A stretch of DNA of 64,000 nt from Methanofollis formosanus (GTDB lineage: Archaea > Halobacteriota > Methanomicrobia > Methanomicrobiales > Methanofollaceae). The translations under genes were made by a program, and so were the position numbers. The stretch is taken from assembly GCF_019633745.1 (NCBI RefSeq), contig NZ_CP037968.1, positions 936,789 through 1,000,788 of the forward strand, in the 5' to 3' direction. Below, piece by piece: positions 50,837 through 58,575 of the stretch. A model generated the notes under the pieces. That model saw only the letters and a program-made list of their open reading frames with translations, was not told the DNA's origin and searched no databases. Each line of letters begins with the position of its first letter. Position 1 is the stretch's first letter.

Positions 50837-51455
50837 CCGTCACACCACCCATTTCAATGACTAGTTCACTCCGTTCGCCTTTGAAGTCCACCATAAATGT
50901 GGCGACCTCGCCTCTGCTGTCGACGACCATGATGTCGTAGGTACCGTTAAACAACCTGAACGAGACCTGGCCGTCGCCTGTCGTCGCATCGCTTGCAAGG
51001 ACATGTCGTCCCTTTCTGATCGAGACCCTGGCACCTTCCTGCGCAACGTCGTCCCTGAGAATGAGGAGGGCGAGCACGCCGGGCATCTTCCGCACGCCCC
51101 CGATCTCGGGGAGGTCTGAGGAGAGGTGCCTGGGAAAATAACTCCGGTGAAAGACCCGGCATCGTGCCACGACGAGGTCGACCACCTGCCGGTCGACGGC
51201 ATAGAGATCGTACCCGTCGGATTCCTGGATCTTCAGGACGGCCGGATCGCCGTACAGTGCCCCTTTCTCGTCGAGATAGATCGCACCCCGGGGTTCTCCG
51301 CCGGAAAACAGGATGGTTGAAGTTCTCTTTCCATCGACGAATACACCAATCGCACCCTGTTCGTCCTTTGCCTCCCGGGCCATCTCAAAATAGGCGAATA
51401 GTCCGAGATAGCGCGACCGGCCAAGGATCTCATTGATAACGTCCATTATATCCAT
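50829..51455 (-). CDS. Unknown protein with possible C-terminal Ig-like domain, in the secretion unit
   Basis: 208 residues. An N-terminal GTPase-activator or DUF2226-like part (SRYLGLFAYFEMAREAKDEQ, IGVFVDGKRTSTILFSGGEP, IYLDEKGALYGDPAVLKIQ) resembles the opening of the roadblock-linked proteins at 52472-53781. The last about 60 residues (VSIRKGRHVLASDATTGDGQ, FRLFNGTYDIMVVDSRGEVA) have the pattern of a carboxypeptidase-regulatory/Ig-like sandwich. It shares an 8-base overlap with the ATPase gene, so it probably binds or regulates the motor. Confidence 0.6.
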   Translation of the reverse strand: MDIMDVINEILGRSRYLGLFAYFEMAREAKDEQGAIGVFVDGKRTSTILFSGGEPRGAIYLDEKGALYGDPAVLKIQESDGYDLYAVDRQVVDLVVARCRVFHRSYFPRHLSSDLPEIGGVRKMPGVLALLILRDDVAQEGARVSIRKGRHVLASDATTGDGQVSFRLFNGTYDIMVVDSRGEVATFMVDFKGERSELVIEMGGVTGV

Positions 51456-51560
51456 TGCCTATCTCCCTGGCCCTCTTACAAGGGTTTCAGGCCGAGACCT
51501 CCTGCTGAAATGGGATAGATCGGAGATAAGGAGAGAATAGACCGCCCCAGGCCTGATCAA

Positions 51561-52346
51561 TCAGCGACTCCCTCCAAAGAGGGTGTGCGCAAGTCTGTCG
51601 ACGAAGTTCTGTTTTCTCTCCTCGGTCTCCTCTTCATACTCCATACCGGTGATATCGGCCGCAATCCGTCTGAAGGCCCTGGAGGCCTCCGATGTCGGGT
51701 ACTTGATGACGATGGGGGTCTTGTAGGCCGCAGACCTCCGAACATTGGGGTCTTCGGGGATCATGTCGACGACCCGCACGCCCAGGACGTCTTCGACGGA
51801 ATTTCTCCGAATTTCAGTGTTTTCCATCCCCGATCGGTTGATGATGGCCCCATAGACCTGACCGCCGACCATCTCGGTGAGGATCTTCGTCTTCAACGCG
51901 TCGGCCATGGAGGAGAGTTCGGGGTTGACGACGAGGATGACTTCGTCGGATATGGCGAGAGCGACAACCCCGTCCTTGCTGATCCCGGCGGCGGCGTCGA
52001 CGAGGAGGTAGTCACACCGGTCCACAAGGGAGCGCATGACGTCTCGCAGGCGATCGGGATCGGCGTTCTGAAATCCCTGGAGGGAGATCCCGCTCGGTAC
52101 GACCTTGACACCGTTGGGTCCCTCGTAGATTGCGTCGTCGATCTTTGCCTGACCGGCAAGGACCTCATGGAGGGTTATCGGAGCCTCCTCCAGTCCGAGC
52201 ACGAGTCCCAGGTTCGCCATCCCGATGTCAGCATCGAGGATGTAGGTTTCTTTGCCAAGTTGGGCGAGGGTGGCACCGAGGTTTACGGTGACCGTCGTTT
52301 TCCCGGTTCCCCCTTTCCCGGATGCGATCGTGAATGCCCTGATCAA
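51561..52346 (-). CDS. minD: MinD/ParA-family ATPase
   Basis: 261 residues. Deviant Walker A KGGTGKTTVTVNLGATLAQL at 11-30 (the two lysines K11 and K16), YILDADIGMANLGLVLGLEE, VVPSGISLQGFQNADPDRLR, LLVDAAAGISKDGVVALAIS and the C-terminal membrane-targeting-like end QNFVDRLAHTLFGGSR. Such proteins place pili, archaella or chemoreceptors at cell poles. It has its own TATA-like element at 52383-52392 and is separated by 105 bases from the next gene down. Confidence 0.93.
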   Translation of the reverse strand: MIRAFTIASGKGGTGKTTVTVNLGATLAQLGKETYILDADIGMANLGLVLGLEEAPITLHEVLAGQAKIDDAIYEGPNGVKVVPSGISLQGFQNADPDRLRDVMRSLVDRCDYLLVDAAAGISKDGVVALAISDEVILVVNPELSSMADALKTKILTEMVGGQVYGAIINRSGMENTEIRRNSVEDVLGVRVVDMIPEDPNVRRSAAYKTPIVIKYPTSEASRAFRRIAADITGMEYEEETEERKQNFVDRLAHTLFGGSR

Positions 52347-52382
52347 TACGACACCTTCTACTCCAATGATAGTGAGAGATGG

Positions 52383-52392
52383 TATTTAAATA
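52383..52392 (-). promoter_or_regulatory. TATA-like element before minD
   Basis: TATTTAAATA, 37-46 bases before the minD ATG and just after a T-run terminator, so the minD-ATPase-GspF unit probably starts here. Confidence 0.5.
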
Positions 52393-52452
52393 TTCTGAAA
52401 TTGTATCGGACCCATAGGGGCGCCTAAACACTCATTTAAGCACATTAATATG

Positions 52453-52459
52453 AAAAAAA
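52453..52459 (-). terminator. T-run after the hydrogenase/roadblock unit
   Basis: Minus-strand TTTTTTT about 13 bases after the stop of the 52472 gene. Confidence 0.45.
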
Positions 52460-52471
52460 GGATTGAGCGGG

Positions 52472-52939
52472 TTACTGAGGTTCCTTTTCCTCTCCAATAA
52501 GGAGGTGTTCCATATTCATCCCTTTAAGGAGCACAGAGACATCTTTCTGGAAATCGTCCTCAATATGCCTGAGCGCTTGAATCGCCGCAGGGTTCAGAAC
52601 CTCTTTTCTCGTATGGGACGACGGATCGGGGTTTTCTCGCTCGGGCCGCCGGGCCGCCTCCTCGCCGGCGTCGTACGTCCGCACCGTCCGCACCCTGGCG
52701 GCGGTCGTTCTCCCCCCCACCCGCACCGCCCTGACGGTCGTGCTCGCCTCGCGGCCCGCTGTGAGGGGGCCGGTCAACCATGCGACGTTGGAGGGGAGGA
52801 CGGCGTCCAGGTCGGAGAGAGAACAGGGATAATATTCCCCCCGTGCGACCTCATCGCCGGCCTCGATCCTCCCGAGGGCCGCCGTACCGGCAAGCCCCCC
52901 GTACCTGGCACAGACCGGTTTCCCGCACCTGAAGAGCAC
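52472..52939 (-). CDS. Roadblock-linked DUF2226-like protein, N-terminus unresolved
   Basis: 155 residues from a GTG at 52939, but the same frame stays open and protein-like upstream to about 53062: GGLLVLPLGEIVAECRKR and SFTGALALSVGASRG precede VLFRCGKPVCARYGGLAG. Only CTG codons are available there as starts, behind a GGAGGGG stretch at about 53075-53082. The pattern 'F.G.L.L......G.VLF..G.P.CA.Y' is shared with the first part of the next gene (53071) and with DUF2226-like proteins found beside roadblock genes. The C-terminal part has a helical stretch AAIQALRHIEDDFQKDVSVL. Function unknown. Confidence 0.6.
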   Translation of the reverse strand: MLFRCGKPVCARYGGLAGTAALGRIEAGDEVARGEYYPCSLSDLDAVLPSNVAWLTGPLTAGREASTTVRAVRVGGRTTAARVRTVRTYDAGEEAARRPERENPDPSSHTRKEVLNPAAIQALRHIEDDFQKDVSVLLKGMNMEHLLIGEEKEPQ

Positions 52940-53070
52940 GGTGCCCCTCGACGCTCCGACAGAGAGTGCCAGGGCTCCGGTGAACGACCGCTTCCTGCAC
53001 TCGGCGACGATCTCGCCAAGAGGAAGGACGAGGAGGCCCCCCTGATTCCCAGGACGCGGCAGGTGCGTAC

Positions 53071-53781
53071 CTACCCCCTCCAGACGAGGCTGCGGAGCGC
53101 GAGCCTGACCAGGCCCAGGTTCGCGTTCGCCCTGGCAAGCACGCAGATGGAGAGGTCGCCGAAGGGGGCGATGATCAGTTTCCCGCCCGGCGTCTCAAGG
53201 ATGATCTGGTCGAGCGGGCCCATCTCCATATCGCCGGCGATCCGGGAACTCGACCTGAGGAGATCCTCGGAGATCGCCGCGATCCGTTCGAAGTCGGCGG
53301 CACCGGCGGAGTGAACGGCAAAGCCTTCATAAAAGGCGGAGACCGCCACCACGCCCGGTTGTGAGAGGACAAGGTTGAGAGATTCGTTGTCCAGTTCAGG
53401 AACCTGAGCAGAAGCAGTGAGGCCTTCCGGTTCTGAGAACGCCTCCGGTTCAGGCTCGAACTCCTCGACCTCGCCGCCGGTCAGGCAGCCCATCCTCTCG
53501 CACCATGCCAGGGCCAGGGTGTATTCTTCATCGCTGTACCGACTGAGTTCATAGGAGAGCGACGGTTCGGCAGAAAGGTACTCCAGGGCGGCATTTCCCT
53601 TCAGGTTCCGGGAAGCGTCCTGATACCCTGCGGCCACCGGTTTCCCCTCGTCAGAGAGGACAAAGCCCTCCCTGTCCTCGGAGCGGATGCGCACGACCGC
53701 CCGGAAGGCGCTGGTGAAGGGGAGCACCTCCTCCAGCGGGGCGGTCATGCTGCCAAAACTCCGTCCATCTGGCAGTGTCAT
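53071..53781 (-). CDS. Two-part protein: DUF2226-like N-terminus plus roadblock/LC7 C-terminus
   Basis: 236 residues. First about 110: FTSAFRAVVRIRSEDREGFV, VLSDEGKPVAAGYQDASRNL and LEYLSAEPSLSYELSRYSDE, an arrangement also seen in the gene at 52472. A Glu/Pro-rich linker (104-128) is followed by a roadblock domain (about 130-230): ESLNLVLSQPGVVAVSAFYE, GFAVHSAGAADFERIAAISE, MGPLDQIILETPGGKLIIAP. Roadblock proteins switch or scaffold small GTPases (MglB in bacteria). No MglA-like GTPase is seen in the window. Confidence 0.75.
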   Translation of the reverse strand: MTLPDGRSFGSMTAPLEEVLPFTSAFRAVVRIRSEDREGFVLSDEGKPVAAGYQDASRNLKGNAALEYLSAEPSLSYELSRYSDEEYTLALAWCERMGCLTGGEVEEFEPEPEAFSEPEGLTASAQVPELDNESLNLVLSQPGVVAVSAFYEGFAVHSAGAADFERIAAISEDLLRSSSRIAGDMEMGPLDQIILETPGGKLIIAPFGDLSICVLARANANLGLVRLALRSLVWRG

Positions 53782-53783
53782 AC

Positions 53784-54137
53784 TTACAGTGCTGCAGTTA
53801 TCCGGTCTCTGTTCTTCTTCAGTTCATACCTGATCCTGCCGATATTGACGCCGTCGTTTGCGACGATCGCGATCAGTTCGTCTTCCGAGAGGGGCGAGAG
53901 GAGGATCGGGCCGTTCTGCAATTCCACGAGCATCTGGTTCAGGTCGCCCTTGCCGAGTTCGGCACCCATCGCCTCGGAGGTACCCATGCCGGTCGAGGCC
54001 ATGGCGCCAAGGGCGTCGGTGTCGATCTCGGCGGCGACGGCGTCCTCGATCACGAACCCGTCCCTGCCGACGACGACCGCTGCGGTCACTCCGTCCAGTC
54101 GTAGAAACTCCATCAGGATCTGTTTCAGGATTTCCAT
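53784..54137 (-). CDS. Roadblock/LC7-domain protein
   Basis: 117 residues, one roadblock domain: MEILKQILMEFLRLDGVTAA, VVVGRDGFVIEDAVAAEID, ALGAMASTGMGTSEAMGAEL, LNQMLVELQNGPILLSPLSE and ELIAIVANDGVNIGRIRYEL. Dimers of this fold flank MglA/Ras-type switches. It lies 2 bases from the hydrogenase large-subunit stop and 2 from the two-part gene, so all three are one message. Confidence 0.88.
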   Translation of the reverse strand: MEILKQILMEFLRLDGVTAAVVVGRDGFVIEDAVAAEIDTDALGAMASTGMGTSEAMGAELGKGDLNQMLVELQNGPILLSPLSEDELIAIVANDGVNIGRIRYELKKNRDRITAAL

Positions 54138-54139
54138 AT

Positions 54140-55543
54140 TCAGTTCACCTCGGTGACGTCGAGCACCTCACACCCGGTGCCCGTACGCCTGACCACCTCG
54201 ATGCGCATCGGCATCCTGCCGATGGCGTGAGTTGCACATGAGATGCATGGATCATAGGCACGGATGACCATTTCGATCTTGTTTGATCCCTCTTCGGTAA
54301 GTTCTCCATCTTTTATGACCTTGCGGGCAACATCCTCGACGCCACGGTCCATGGCATAGTTGTTCTGGCAGGTGGCCACGATCAGGTTGCACCGCTCGAT
54401 CATCCCGTCGCCGTCGACGGTATAGTCGTGAATGAGGGTGCCGCGCGGGGCTTCGATGATCCCGATGCCCCGGTTGGCGGCGACGCCGGTGACCGGCGTC
54501 CTGACCTCGGTCCCGGTGATCCCGGGGTCTTCGAGGAGGGCGACGGCCTGTTCGCAGGCCGAGAGAAATTCGATGTACCGTGCGATGTTGTAGGCGAGCG
54601 GGGCCTGCACCACCCGGCCGAATACGCCCCTGTACTCGGCAAGGGCGGCGTCGGCCTCGGGCGTGCCCATCGATTCGGCGATGTTCAGTCTGGCCAGGGG
54701 GCCGACGCGGTAGGCGTCGCCGCCGGCAAGGCGGCAGAACTTGAGGTACGACCAGCCCTCTGAGTACTCCTCGATGTGGTCGAGGTAGTCGGCGCCGGCA
54801 AAGGAACCGATCTCCCGGCCGTCGGGGCCGATGACCTTCACCTCGCCGCCGCTGAGGGCATGGACGCCGTCCCGCGCCATCCCCAGAAACGCCGTCTCCA
54901 CGCCGCCGAAGGAGGGGTCGATCCCGTCCATCAGGCCGCGGGCGGTCTCCCATCCCTCTCTGGCGATGGCAAGCCCGCCCTGTGCCGAGGCCAGCAGGGC
55001 CTTCCGGCGCTCCTCCGCGAGGGGCAGGGACATCCCGCCGGGAACGGCGTTGCTCGGGTGGATCGGTTTGCCGCCGACGGCCTCGGTGATCCGCTGGCCC
55101 AGTTTTCTCACCTCGATCGCCTTCTTCGCGATCTCGGGCGAGCGCCTGGCCAGGCCGATGACGTTGCGTTCGGCCGCGGGGGCATCGCCGAGGAGGAAGT
55201 CGGGCGCGGCGAGCATGAAGAAGTGGAGGGCATGCGAGTGGATGAACTGGCCCGTCAGGAGGAGGTCGCGGAGGAACGTGGCGGTCGGCGGGGGCGCGGC
55301 CCCGAAGATCCGGTCGCAGGCCATCGCCGCGGCCAGGTGGTGGGAGGTCGGGCAGATCCCGCAGATCCTGGGGGTGATCCGTGGGGCCTCCTCGACGGCG
55401 GCGCCGAGGAGGAACTTCTCGAAGCCGCGGAGTTCGACCACGTTGAAGTGGGCCCCCGCGACCTCGCCGGCCTCGTCGAGTTCGATCCGCACCTGGGCGT
55501 GCCCCTCGATCCTGGTCACCGGCGAGATGGTCAGCTGCGTCAC
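54140..55543 (-). CDS. [NiFe] hydrogenase large subunit, group 3 (MvhA-like)
   Basis: 467 residues from GTG 55543, whose GTGA overlaps the small-subunit stop. Ni-Fe ligands are C61 and C64 in PRICGICPTSHHLAAA and C433/C436 in DPCISCATH near the end, leaving 28 residues after H439. In the middle are GGMSLPLAEERRKALL and KFCRLAGGDAYRVGPLARLN. H2 oxidation or evolution occurs at this site. The length and L1/L2 motifs fit F420-nonreducing (Mvh) or related group 3 enzymes. No MvhD or FrhB gene nearby. Whether the C-terminus is cleaved, and by which protease, cannot be read here. Confidence 0.9.
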   Translation of the reverse strand: MTQLTISPVTRIEGHAQVRIELDEAGEVAGAHFNVVELRGFEKFLLGAAVEEAPRITPRICGICPTSHHLAAAMACDRIFGAAPPPTATFLRDLLLTGQFIHSHALHFFMLAAPDFLLGDAPAAERNVIGLARRSPEIAKKAIEVRKLGQRITEAVGGKPIHPSNAVPGGMSLPLAEERRKALLASAQGGLAIAREGWETARGLMDGIDPSFGGVETAFLGMARDGVHALSGGEVKVIGPDGREIGSFAGADYLDHIEEYSEGWSYLKFCRLAGGDAYRVGPLARLNIAESMGTPEADAALAEYRGVFGRVVQAPLAYNIARYIEFLSACEQAVALLEDPGITGTEVRTPVTGVAANRGIGIIEAPRGTLIHDYTVDGDGMIERCNLIVATCQNNYAMDRGVEDVARKVIKDGELTEEGSNKIEMVIRAYDPCISCATHAIGRMPMRIEVVRRTGTGCEVLDVTEVN

Positions 55544-56463
55544 TGTGCTCCCCCCCGCACGAGGTCGCGGATCTTGGAGATGTCCTTGTCTTCCATGACG
55601 AGGCTCCCGATGGTGAAGGGGTACATCGTATGAGCGACGTCGTAGAGTTGTTTCTCGACCTCCTTCTCCGGGAGGTCGGTGAGGTCGGCGATCCGGCGGA
55701 CCATCATGTTGTAGATGTCGCGGCAGGGTTCGCGCAGGATGTCCAGGGACGGGCCGTTGCACCCGTGGCAGGGGACGTTGTTGCGCGGGCAGGAGGCCCC
55801 GCACCGCCCGAAGGTGACCGGGCCCAGGCAGAGGTAGCCCTGGCCGAGGAGACATTTCCCGGGTTCTGGGACGCCTTCGTACCGGCGTTTGAGGTGCCAG
55901 TCCTTGATCTCCCCCATCTTCCGGTCGCACTCGGAGCAGACCGACTTCTTCGAGAGTTCGGTCTTGTCCCCAGCGACGAGGGCCGGGAGGATGGTCTTGA
56001 GGAACTGCTCTTTGGGCGGGCACCCGGTGACGTAGTAGTCCACCTTCACCAGGTCGCCGACGGCGAAGGCCCGGTACAGGAAGGAGGGGACGTCGGTGGG
56101 GACGACGTTGTCGCCGGCCGCGCTCTCCACGCCCTGGTAGACGTAGTTGAAGAGGTCTTCCTGTTTGCCGATCATCGAGAGGCCCGAGACCCCGCCGTAG
56201 CAGGCGCAGGTGCCGAAGGCGACGAGAACCTTCGAACGTTTCCTGAGGAGGTTCAGCCGTTCCTGGTTCTCTTCGTTCCTGACCGCGCCGGTGACGAAGG
56301 CGACGTCGATCCCTTCGGGGGGTTCCTTGGCGTCCATGATCACCGGCGAGTAGACGATCTCGGCCTGAGCGACGAGGTCGAGGAGGGCCTCGTGGAGGTC
56401 AAGGACCGAGATTGTGCAGCCTGAACACCCGGCAAGTTCTTCGATTGCAATCTTTACGCTCAT
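55540..56463 (-). CDS. [NiFe] hydrogenase small subunit, group 3 (MvhG-like)
   Basis: 307 residues. Proximal cluster cysteines C13-x2-C16 in EELAGCSGCTISVLDLHEAL, then FGTCACYGGVSGLSMIGKQE and a GCPP motif. The C-terminal part supplies the other cluster ligands: SECDRKMGEI, KCLLGQGYLCLGPVTFGRC-type sequence (residues about 202-224) and NNVPCHGCNGPS. No twin-arginine signal, so it is cytosolic. It carries electrons between the large subunit and an unknown partner. First of the hydrogenase pair, 4 bases from the V4R gene stop. Confidence 0.9.
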   Translation of the reverse strand: MSVKIAIEELAGCSGCTISVLDLHEALLDLVAQAEIVYSPVIMDAKEPPEGIDVAFVTGAVRNEENQERLNLLRKRSKVLVAFGTCACYGGVSGLSMIGKQEDLFNYVYQGVESAAGDNVVPTDVPSFLYRAFAVGDLVKVDYYVTGCPPKEQFLKTILPALVAGDKTELSKKSVCSECDRKMGEIKDWHLKRRYEGVPEPGKCLLGQGYLCLGPVTFGRCGASCPRNNVPCHGCNGPSLDILREPCRDIYNMMVRRIADLTDLPEKEVEKQLYDVAHTMYPFTIGSLVMEDKDISKIRDLVRGGAQ

Positions 56464-56467
56464 CTCA

Positions 56468-57028
56468 TCACTTCAGGATCAGTTTCTTCAGGCAGGCGTT
56501 CGGGCCGGTGTGCACGATCTCGAGTTTCGCACGCCGACCGGTGATCTCCTCGATCGCCCCGACGACGTAGCCGTACAGCGTCTGGCAGAGAGGGCCGCCC
56601 TGTTCCATGCCGTTGCACCTGAGGGTCTGGCGGACGATGCAGTCGTGGAAGACCAGGAAGATGAAGGTCTCCCCGTTCTCGGTGACCACATAGTCCTCCT
56701 TGTCCTCGGGTTTCCAAAGTTCGAAGGTATACTGACCATGGAGGATGTACGAGAGTTCGCGCAGGGCCTCCTCGATGTCGTCGATCTTTCTGAAGTACTT
56801 CGCCGTCTCATGACCGAACTTCTTGCCGGCCCTGAAGGTGACGGCGTTCGCACCCCTCCCCGAGATCTCCTGGAGCGACCTGATGATCAGGCCGTTCATC
56901 CGCATGACACCGTGGAGGGTCGGTTCCAGTTCTTTTGCCGAGGGCGTGCAGGAGAGGGGGACGTCCTCGGCCTTGAAGACCGAACCGGTCTTGAATTGTT
57001 TGTTTATCTCGTCGATACTTTCCGCCAT
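56468..57028 (-). CDS. V4R-domain protein
   Basis: 186 residues. N-terminal basic/helical lead, then NGLIIRSLQEISGRGANAVT, KKFGHETAKYFRKIDDIEEA and the V4R core with cysteines CIVRQTLRCNGMEQGGPLCQ and GPNACLKKLI. V4R domains bind small molecules, often hydrophobic or metal-linked, and sit in sensors. Between a ferredoxin (1-base overlap) and the hydrogenase it may sense a ligand or hold a cofactor. Ligand unknown. Confidence 0.8.
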   Translation of the reverse strand: MAESIDEINKQFKTGSVFKAEDVPLSCTPSAKELEPTLHGVMRMNGLIIRSLQEISGRGANAVTFRAGKKFGHETAKYFRKIDDIEEALRELSYILHGQYTFELWKPEDKEDYVVTENGETFIFLVFHDCIVRQTLRCNGMEQGGPLCQTLYGYVVGAIEEITGRRAKLEIVHTGPNACLKKLILK

Positions 57029-57273
57029 CAGATCACCCGGTTGAGCATCTCGCAGACGCGAAGGTCGACATAATGCCGTTTCGAGGGATAGACCCCCCGG
57101 TGCTCCAGCGCCTGGGCGGGACAGATCTCATGACACGAGAGGCATCCCATGCAGTTTTCAGGGCGGACCGGGACACTGACATCCCCCCGGAGTTCATAGA
57201 CCCGCATAGGACAGTCTTTCACGCAAAGGCCGCAGCCGTTGCATGCCGATGGGTCAACAGAGATTTCTATCAC
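57028..57273 (-). CDS. Ferredoxin with two [4Fe-4S] motifs
   Basis: 81 residues from GTG 57273 (the TTG at 57285 is an alternative). Two CxxCxxCxxxC(P) sites: NGCGLCVKDCPMRVYEL and NCMGCLSCHEICPAQALE. Probable electron partner of the hydrogenase that follows. The stop and the V4R start overlap by one base (TGATG). First gene of the unit running to 52472. Confidence 0.88.
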   Translation of the reverse strand: MIEISVDPSACNGCGLCVKDCPMRVYELRGDVSVPVRPENCMGCLSCHEICPAQALEHRGVYPSKRHYVDLRVCEMLNRVI

Positions 57274-57321
57274 ACACACCACCAAACATAATTGCAGGAC
57301 GATAAAACTTACCGACTCTAC

Positions 57322-57331
57322 AATATTAAAA
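57322..57331 (-). promoter_or_regulatory. TATA-like element of the hydrogenase/roadblock unit
   Basis: Minus-strand TTTTAATATT about 50-58 bases before the ferredoxin start, the only AT-rich TATA-like stretch on this side of the divergent gap. Confidence 0.45.
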
Positions 57332-57350
57332 GCTATTGAAAATCGTTAGG

Positions 57351-57360
57351 CTTAAAAACG
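57351..57360 (+). promoter_or_regulatory. TATA-like element of the prepilin peptidase gene
   Basis: CTTAAAAACG, 26-35 bases before the ATG, consistent with a leaderless transcript. Confidence 0.45.
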
Positions 57361-57385
57361 GTGCCATTAATAAGAATTAAGCACC

Positions 57386-58180
57386 ATGATCCTTTCTCTC
57401 CTCATTGCCTCGGCCGCGGTCGGGATCACCCTCCTCTATGCCTCGGTCCTCGACCACCGCGACCGCCGGGTGCCTTTCAGGACCTGGTATCCTATGCTCG
57501 CCGTCGCATTCCCGGCGGTACTCGTATTTTATGCCGGTCTGCTCCTCGGCGGCGAGATGAAGATGGCCGTCTACTTCGTCGCGCTCTCTCTCGTCTTCTC
57601 CGCGGTCTTCTATGCCTTCGGGAGTCTCCACCTCTTCGGCGGCGCCGACGCCTGGGCCCTGATCTTTCTCTCGGTCTGCATCCCGGCCTTTCCCCTCGAA
57701 CCCATCGTCGGGATCCCGCCGCTGGAGTTCTTCCCCTTCTCGGTCCTGACCAACGCCCTCATCCTCAACCTCGCCGCACCGCTCATCCTCTTCGCGAGGA
57801 ACGTCGCGAACCGGGATCTCGCCCCCTTCCCGTACATGTTCCTCGGGTACCCGGTGGACGGGGAACAGATCAGGGACCACTATGGGTTTGTGATGGAGGA
57901 GATCGAGGAGAGCGCCGACGGCACCCTGACCCGCCGGTTTCTGCGGATCAGGGACTCGCTGCGCCGGACCGTGAAAGGAGGCGAGCGGCGGATGTACACA
58001 AAAGACCTCCGCGAGCATCCAGAGAAGTACCGAAAAGAACTTGCGCTCTACAAACAGGCCGGACCAGTCTGGATCAGTTACGCCGTCCCCTTCATCATCC
58101 CCATCACCGCCGGATTCCTCACCGCGCTGTTTATTGGCGATCTCTTCTATATGATCATGAGGATCCTCATAGGGGCCTGA
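57386..58180 (+). CDS. Prepilin/preflagellin peptidase, A24 family
   Basis: 264 residues, mostly membrane helices. A24 aspartates: the first in [15 protein letters not shown] near residues 23-26, the second in the GGAD box at 85-88 ([13 protein letters not shown]), as in archaeal FlaK/PibD. A long cytosolic loop (about 165-230) is unusual. It cleaves class III signal peptides of type IV pilins or archaellins. It is divergent from the ferredoxin/hydrogenase unit and faces hisI downstream, so it is probably the processing enzyme for the appendage encoded at 46.6-52.3 kb, though no pilin gene is seen. Confidence 0.9.
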   Translation: MILSLLIASAAVGITLLYASVLDHRDRRVPFRTWYPMLAVAFPAVLVFYAGLLLGGEMKMAVYFVALSLVFSAVFYAFGSLHLFGGADAWALIFLSVCIPAFPLEPIVGIPPLEFFPFSVLTNALILNLAAPLILFARNVANRDLAPFPYMFLGYPVDGEQIRDHYGFVMEEIEESADGTLTRRFLRIRDSLRRTVKGGERRMYTKDLREHPEKYRKELALYKQAGPVWISYAVPFIIPITAGFLTALFIGDLFYMIMRILIGA

Positions 58181-58185
58181 AGAAG

Positions 58186-58548
58186 ATGGAACTGAACTAT
58201 ACCGACGGCCTGGTGCCGGTCATCGTCCAGGACGCGAAGAGCCGCGAGGTGCTGATGCTCGCCTACGCGAACGAGGAGGCGGTGAGTCTGACCCTGGAGA
58301 CGGGGCTTGCCCACTACTGGTCACGCAGCCGGGCGAAACTATGGAAAAAAGGGGAAGAGAGCGGGAACGTCCAGCGGGTCCTCGAGGTGCGCGCCGACTG
58401 CGATGCGGACACCCTTCTCTACCTTGTCGAGCAGAAAGGGGCGGCCTGTCATACCGGGCATTATTCGTGTTTTTATCGACGTATCGACGGAGAAGAGATC
58501 GCCGCCCCCCTCTTCGATCCATCAAAAGTATATGCTAATAAGGAATAA
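58186..58548 (+). CDS. hisI: Phosphoribosyl-AMP cyclohydrolase
   Basis: 120 residues from ATG 58186 ([20 protein letters not shown]). HisI landmarks: [60 protein letters not shown] and [12 protein letters not shown] with the zinc cysteines. Third step of histidine synthesis. The stop of the prepilin peptidase lies 5 bases before, so the two may be co-transcribed by position only. Confidence 0.93.
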   Translation: MELNYTDGLVPVIVQDAKSREVLMLAYANEEAVSLTLETGLAHYWSRSRAKLWKKGEESGNVQRVLEVRADCDADTLLYLVEQKGAACHTGHYSCFYRRIDGEEIAAPLFDPSKVYANKE

Positions 58549-58575
58549 ACACACGTAAACTATGGTGAATTTTTT

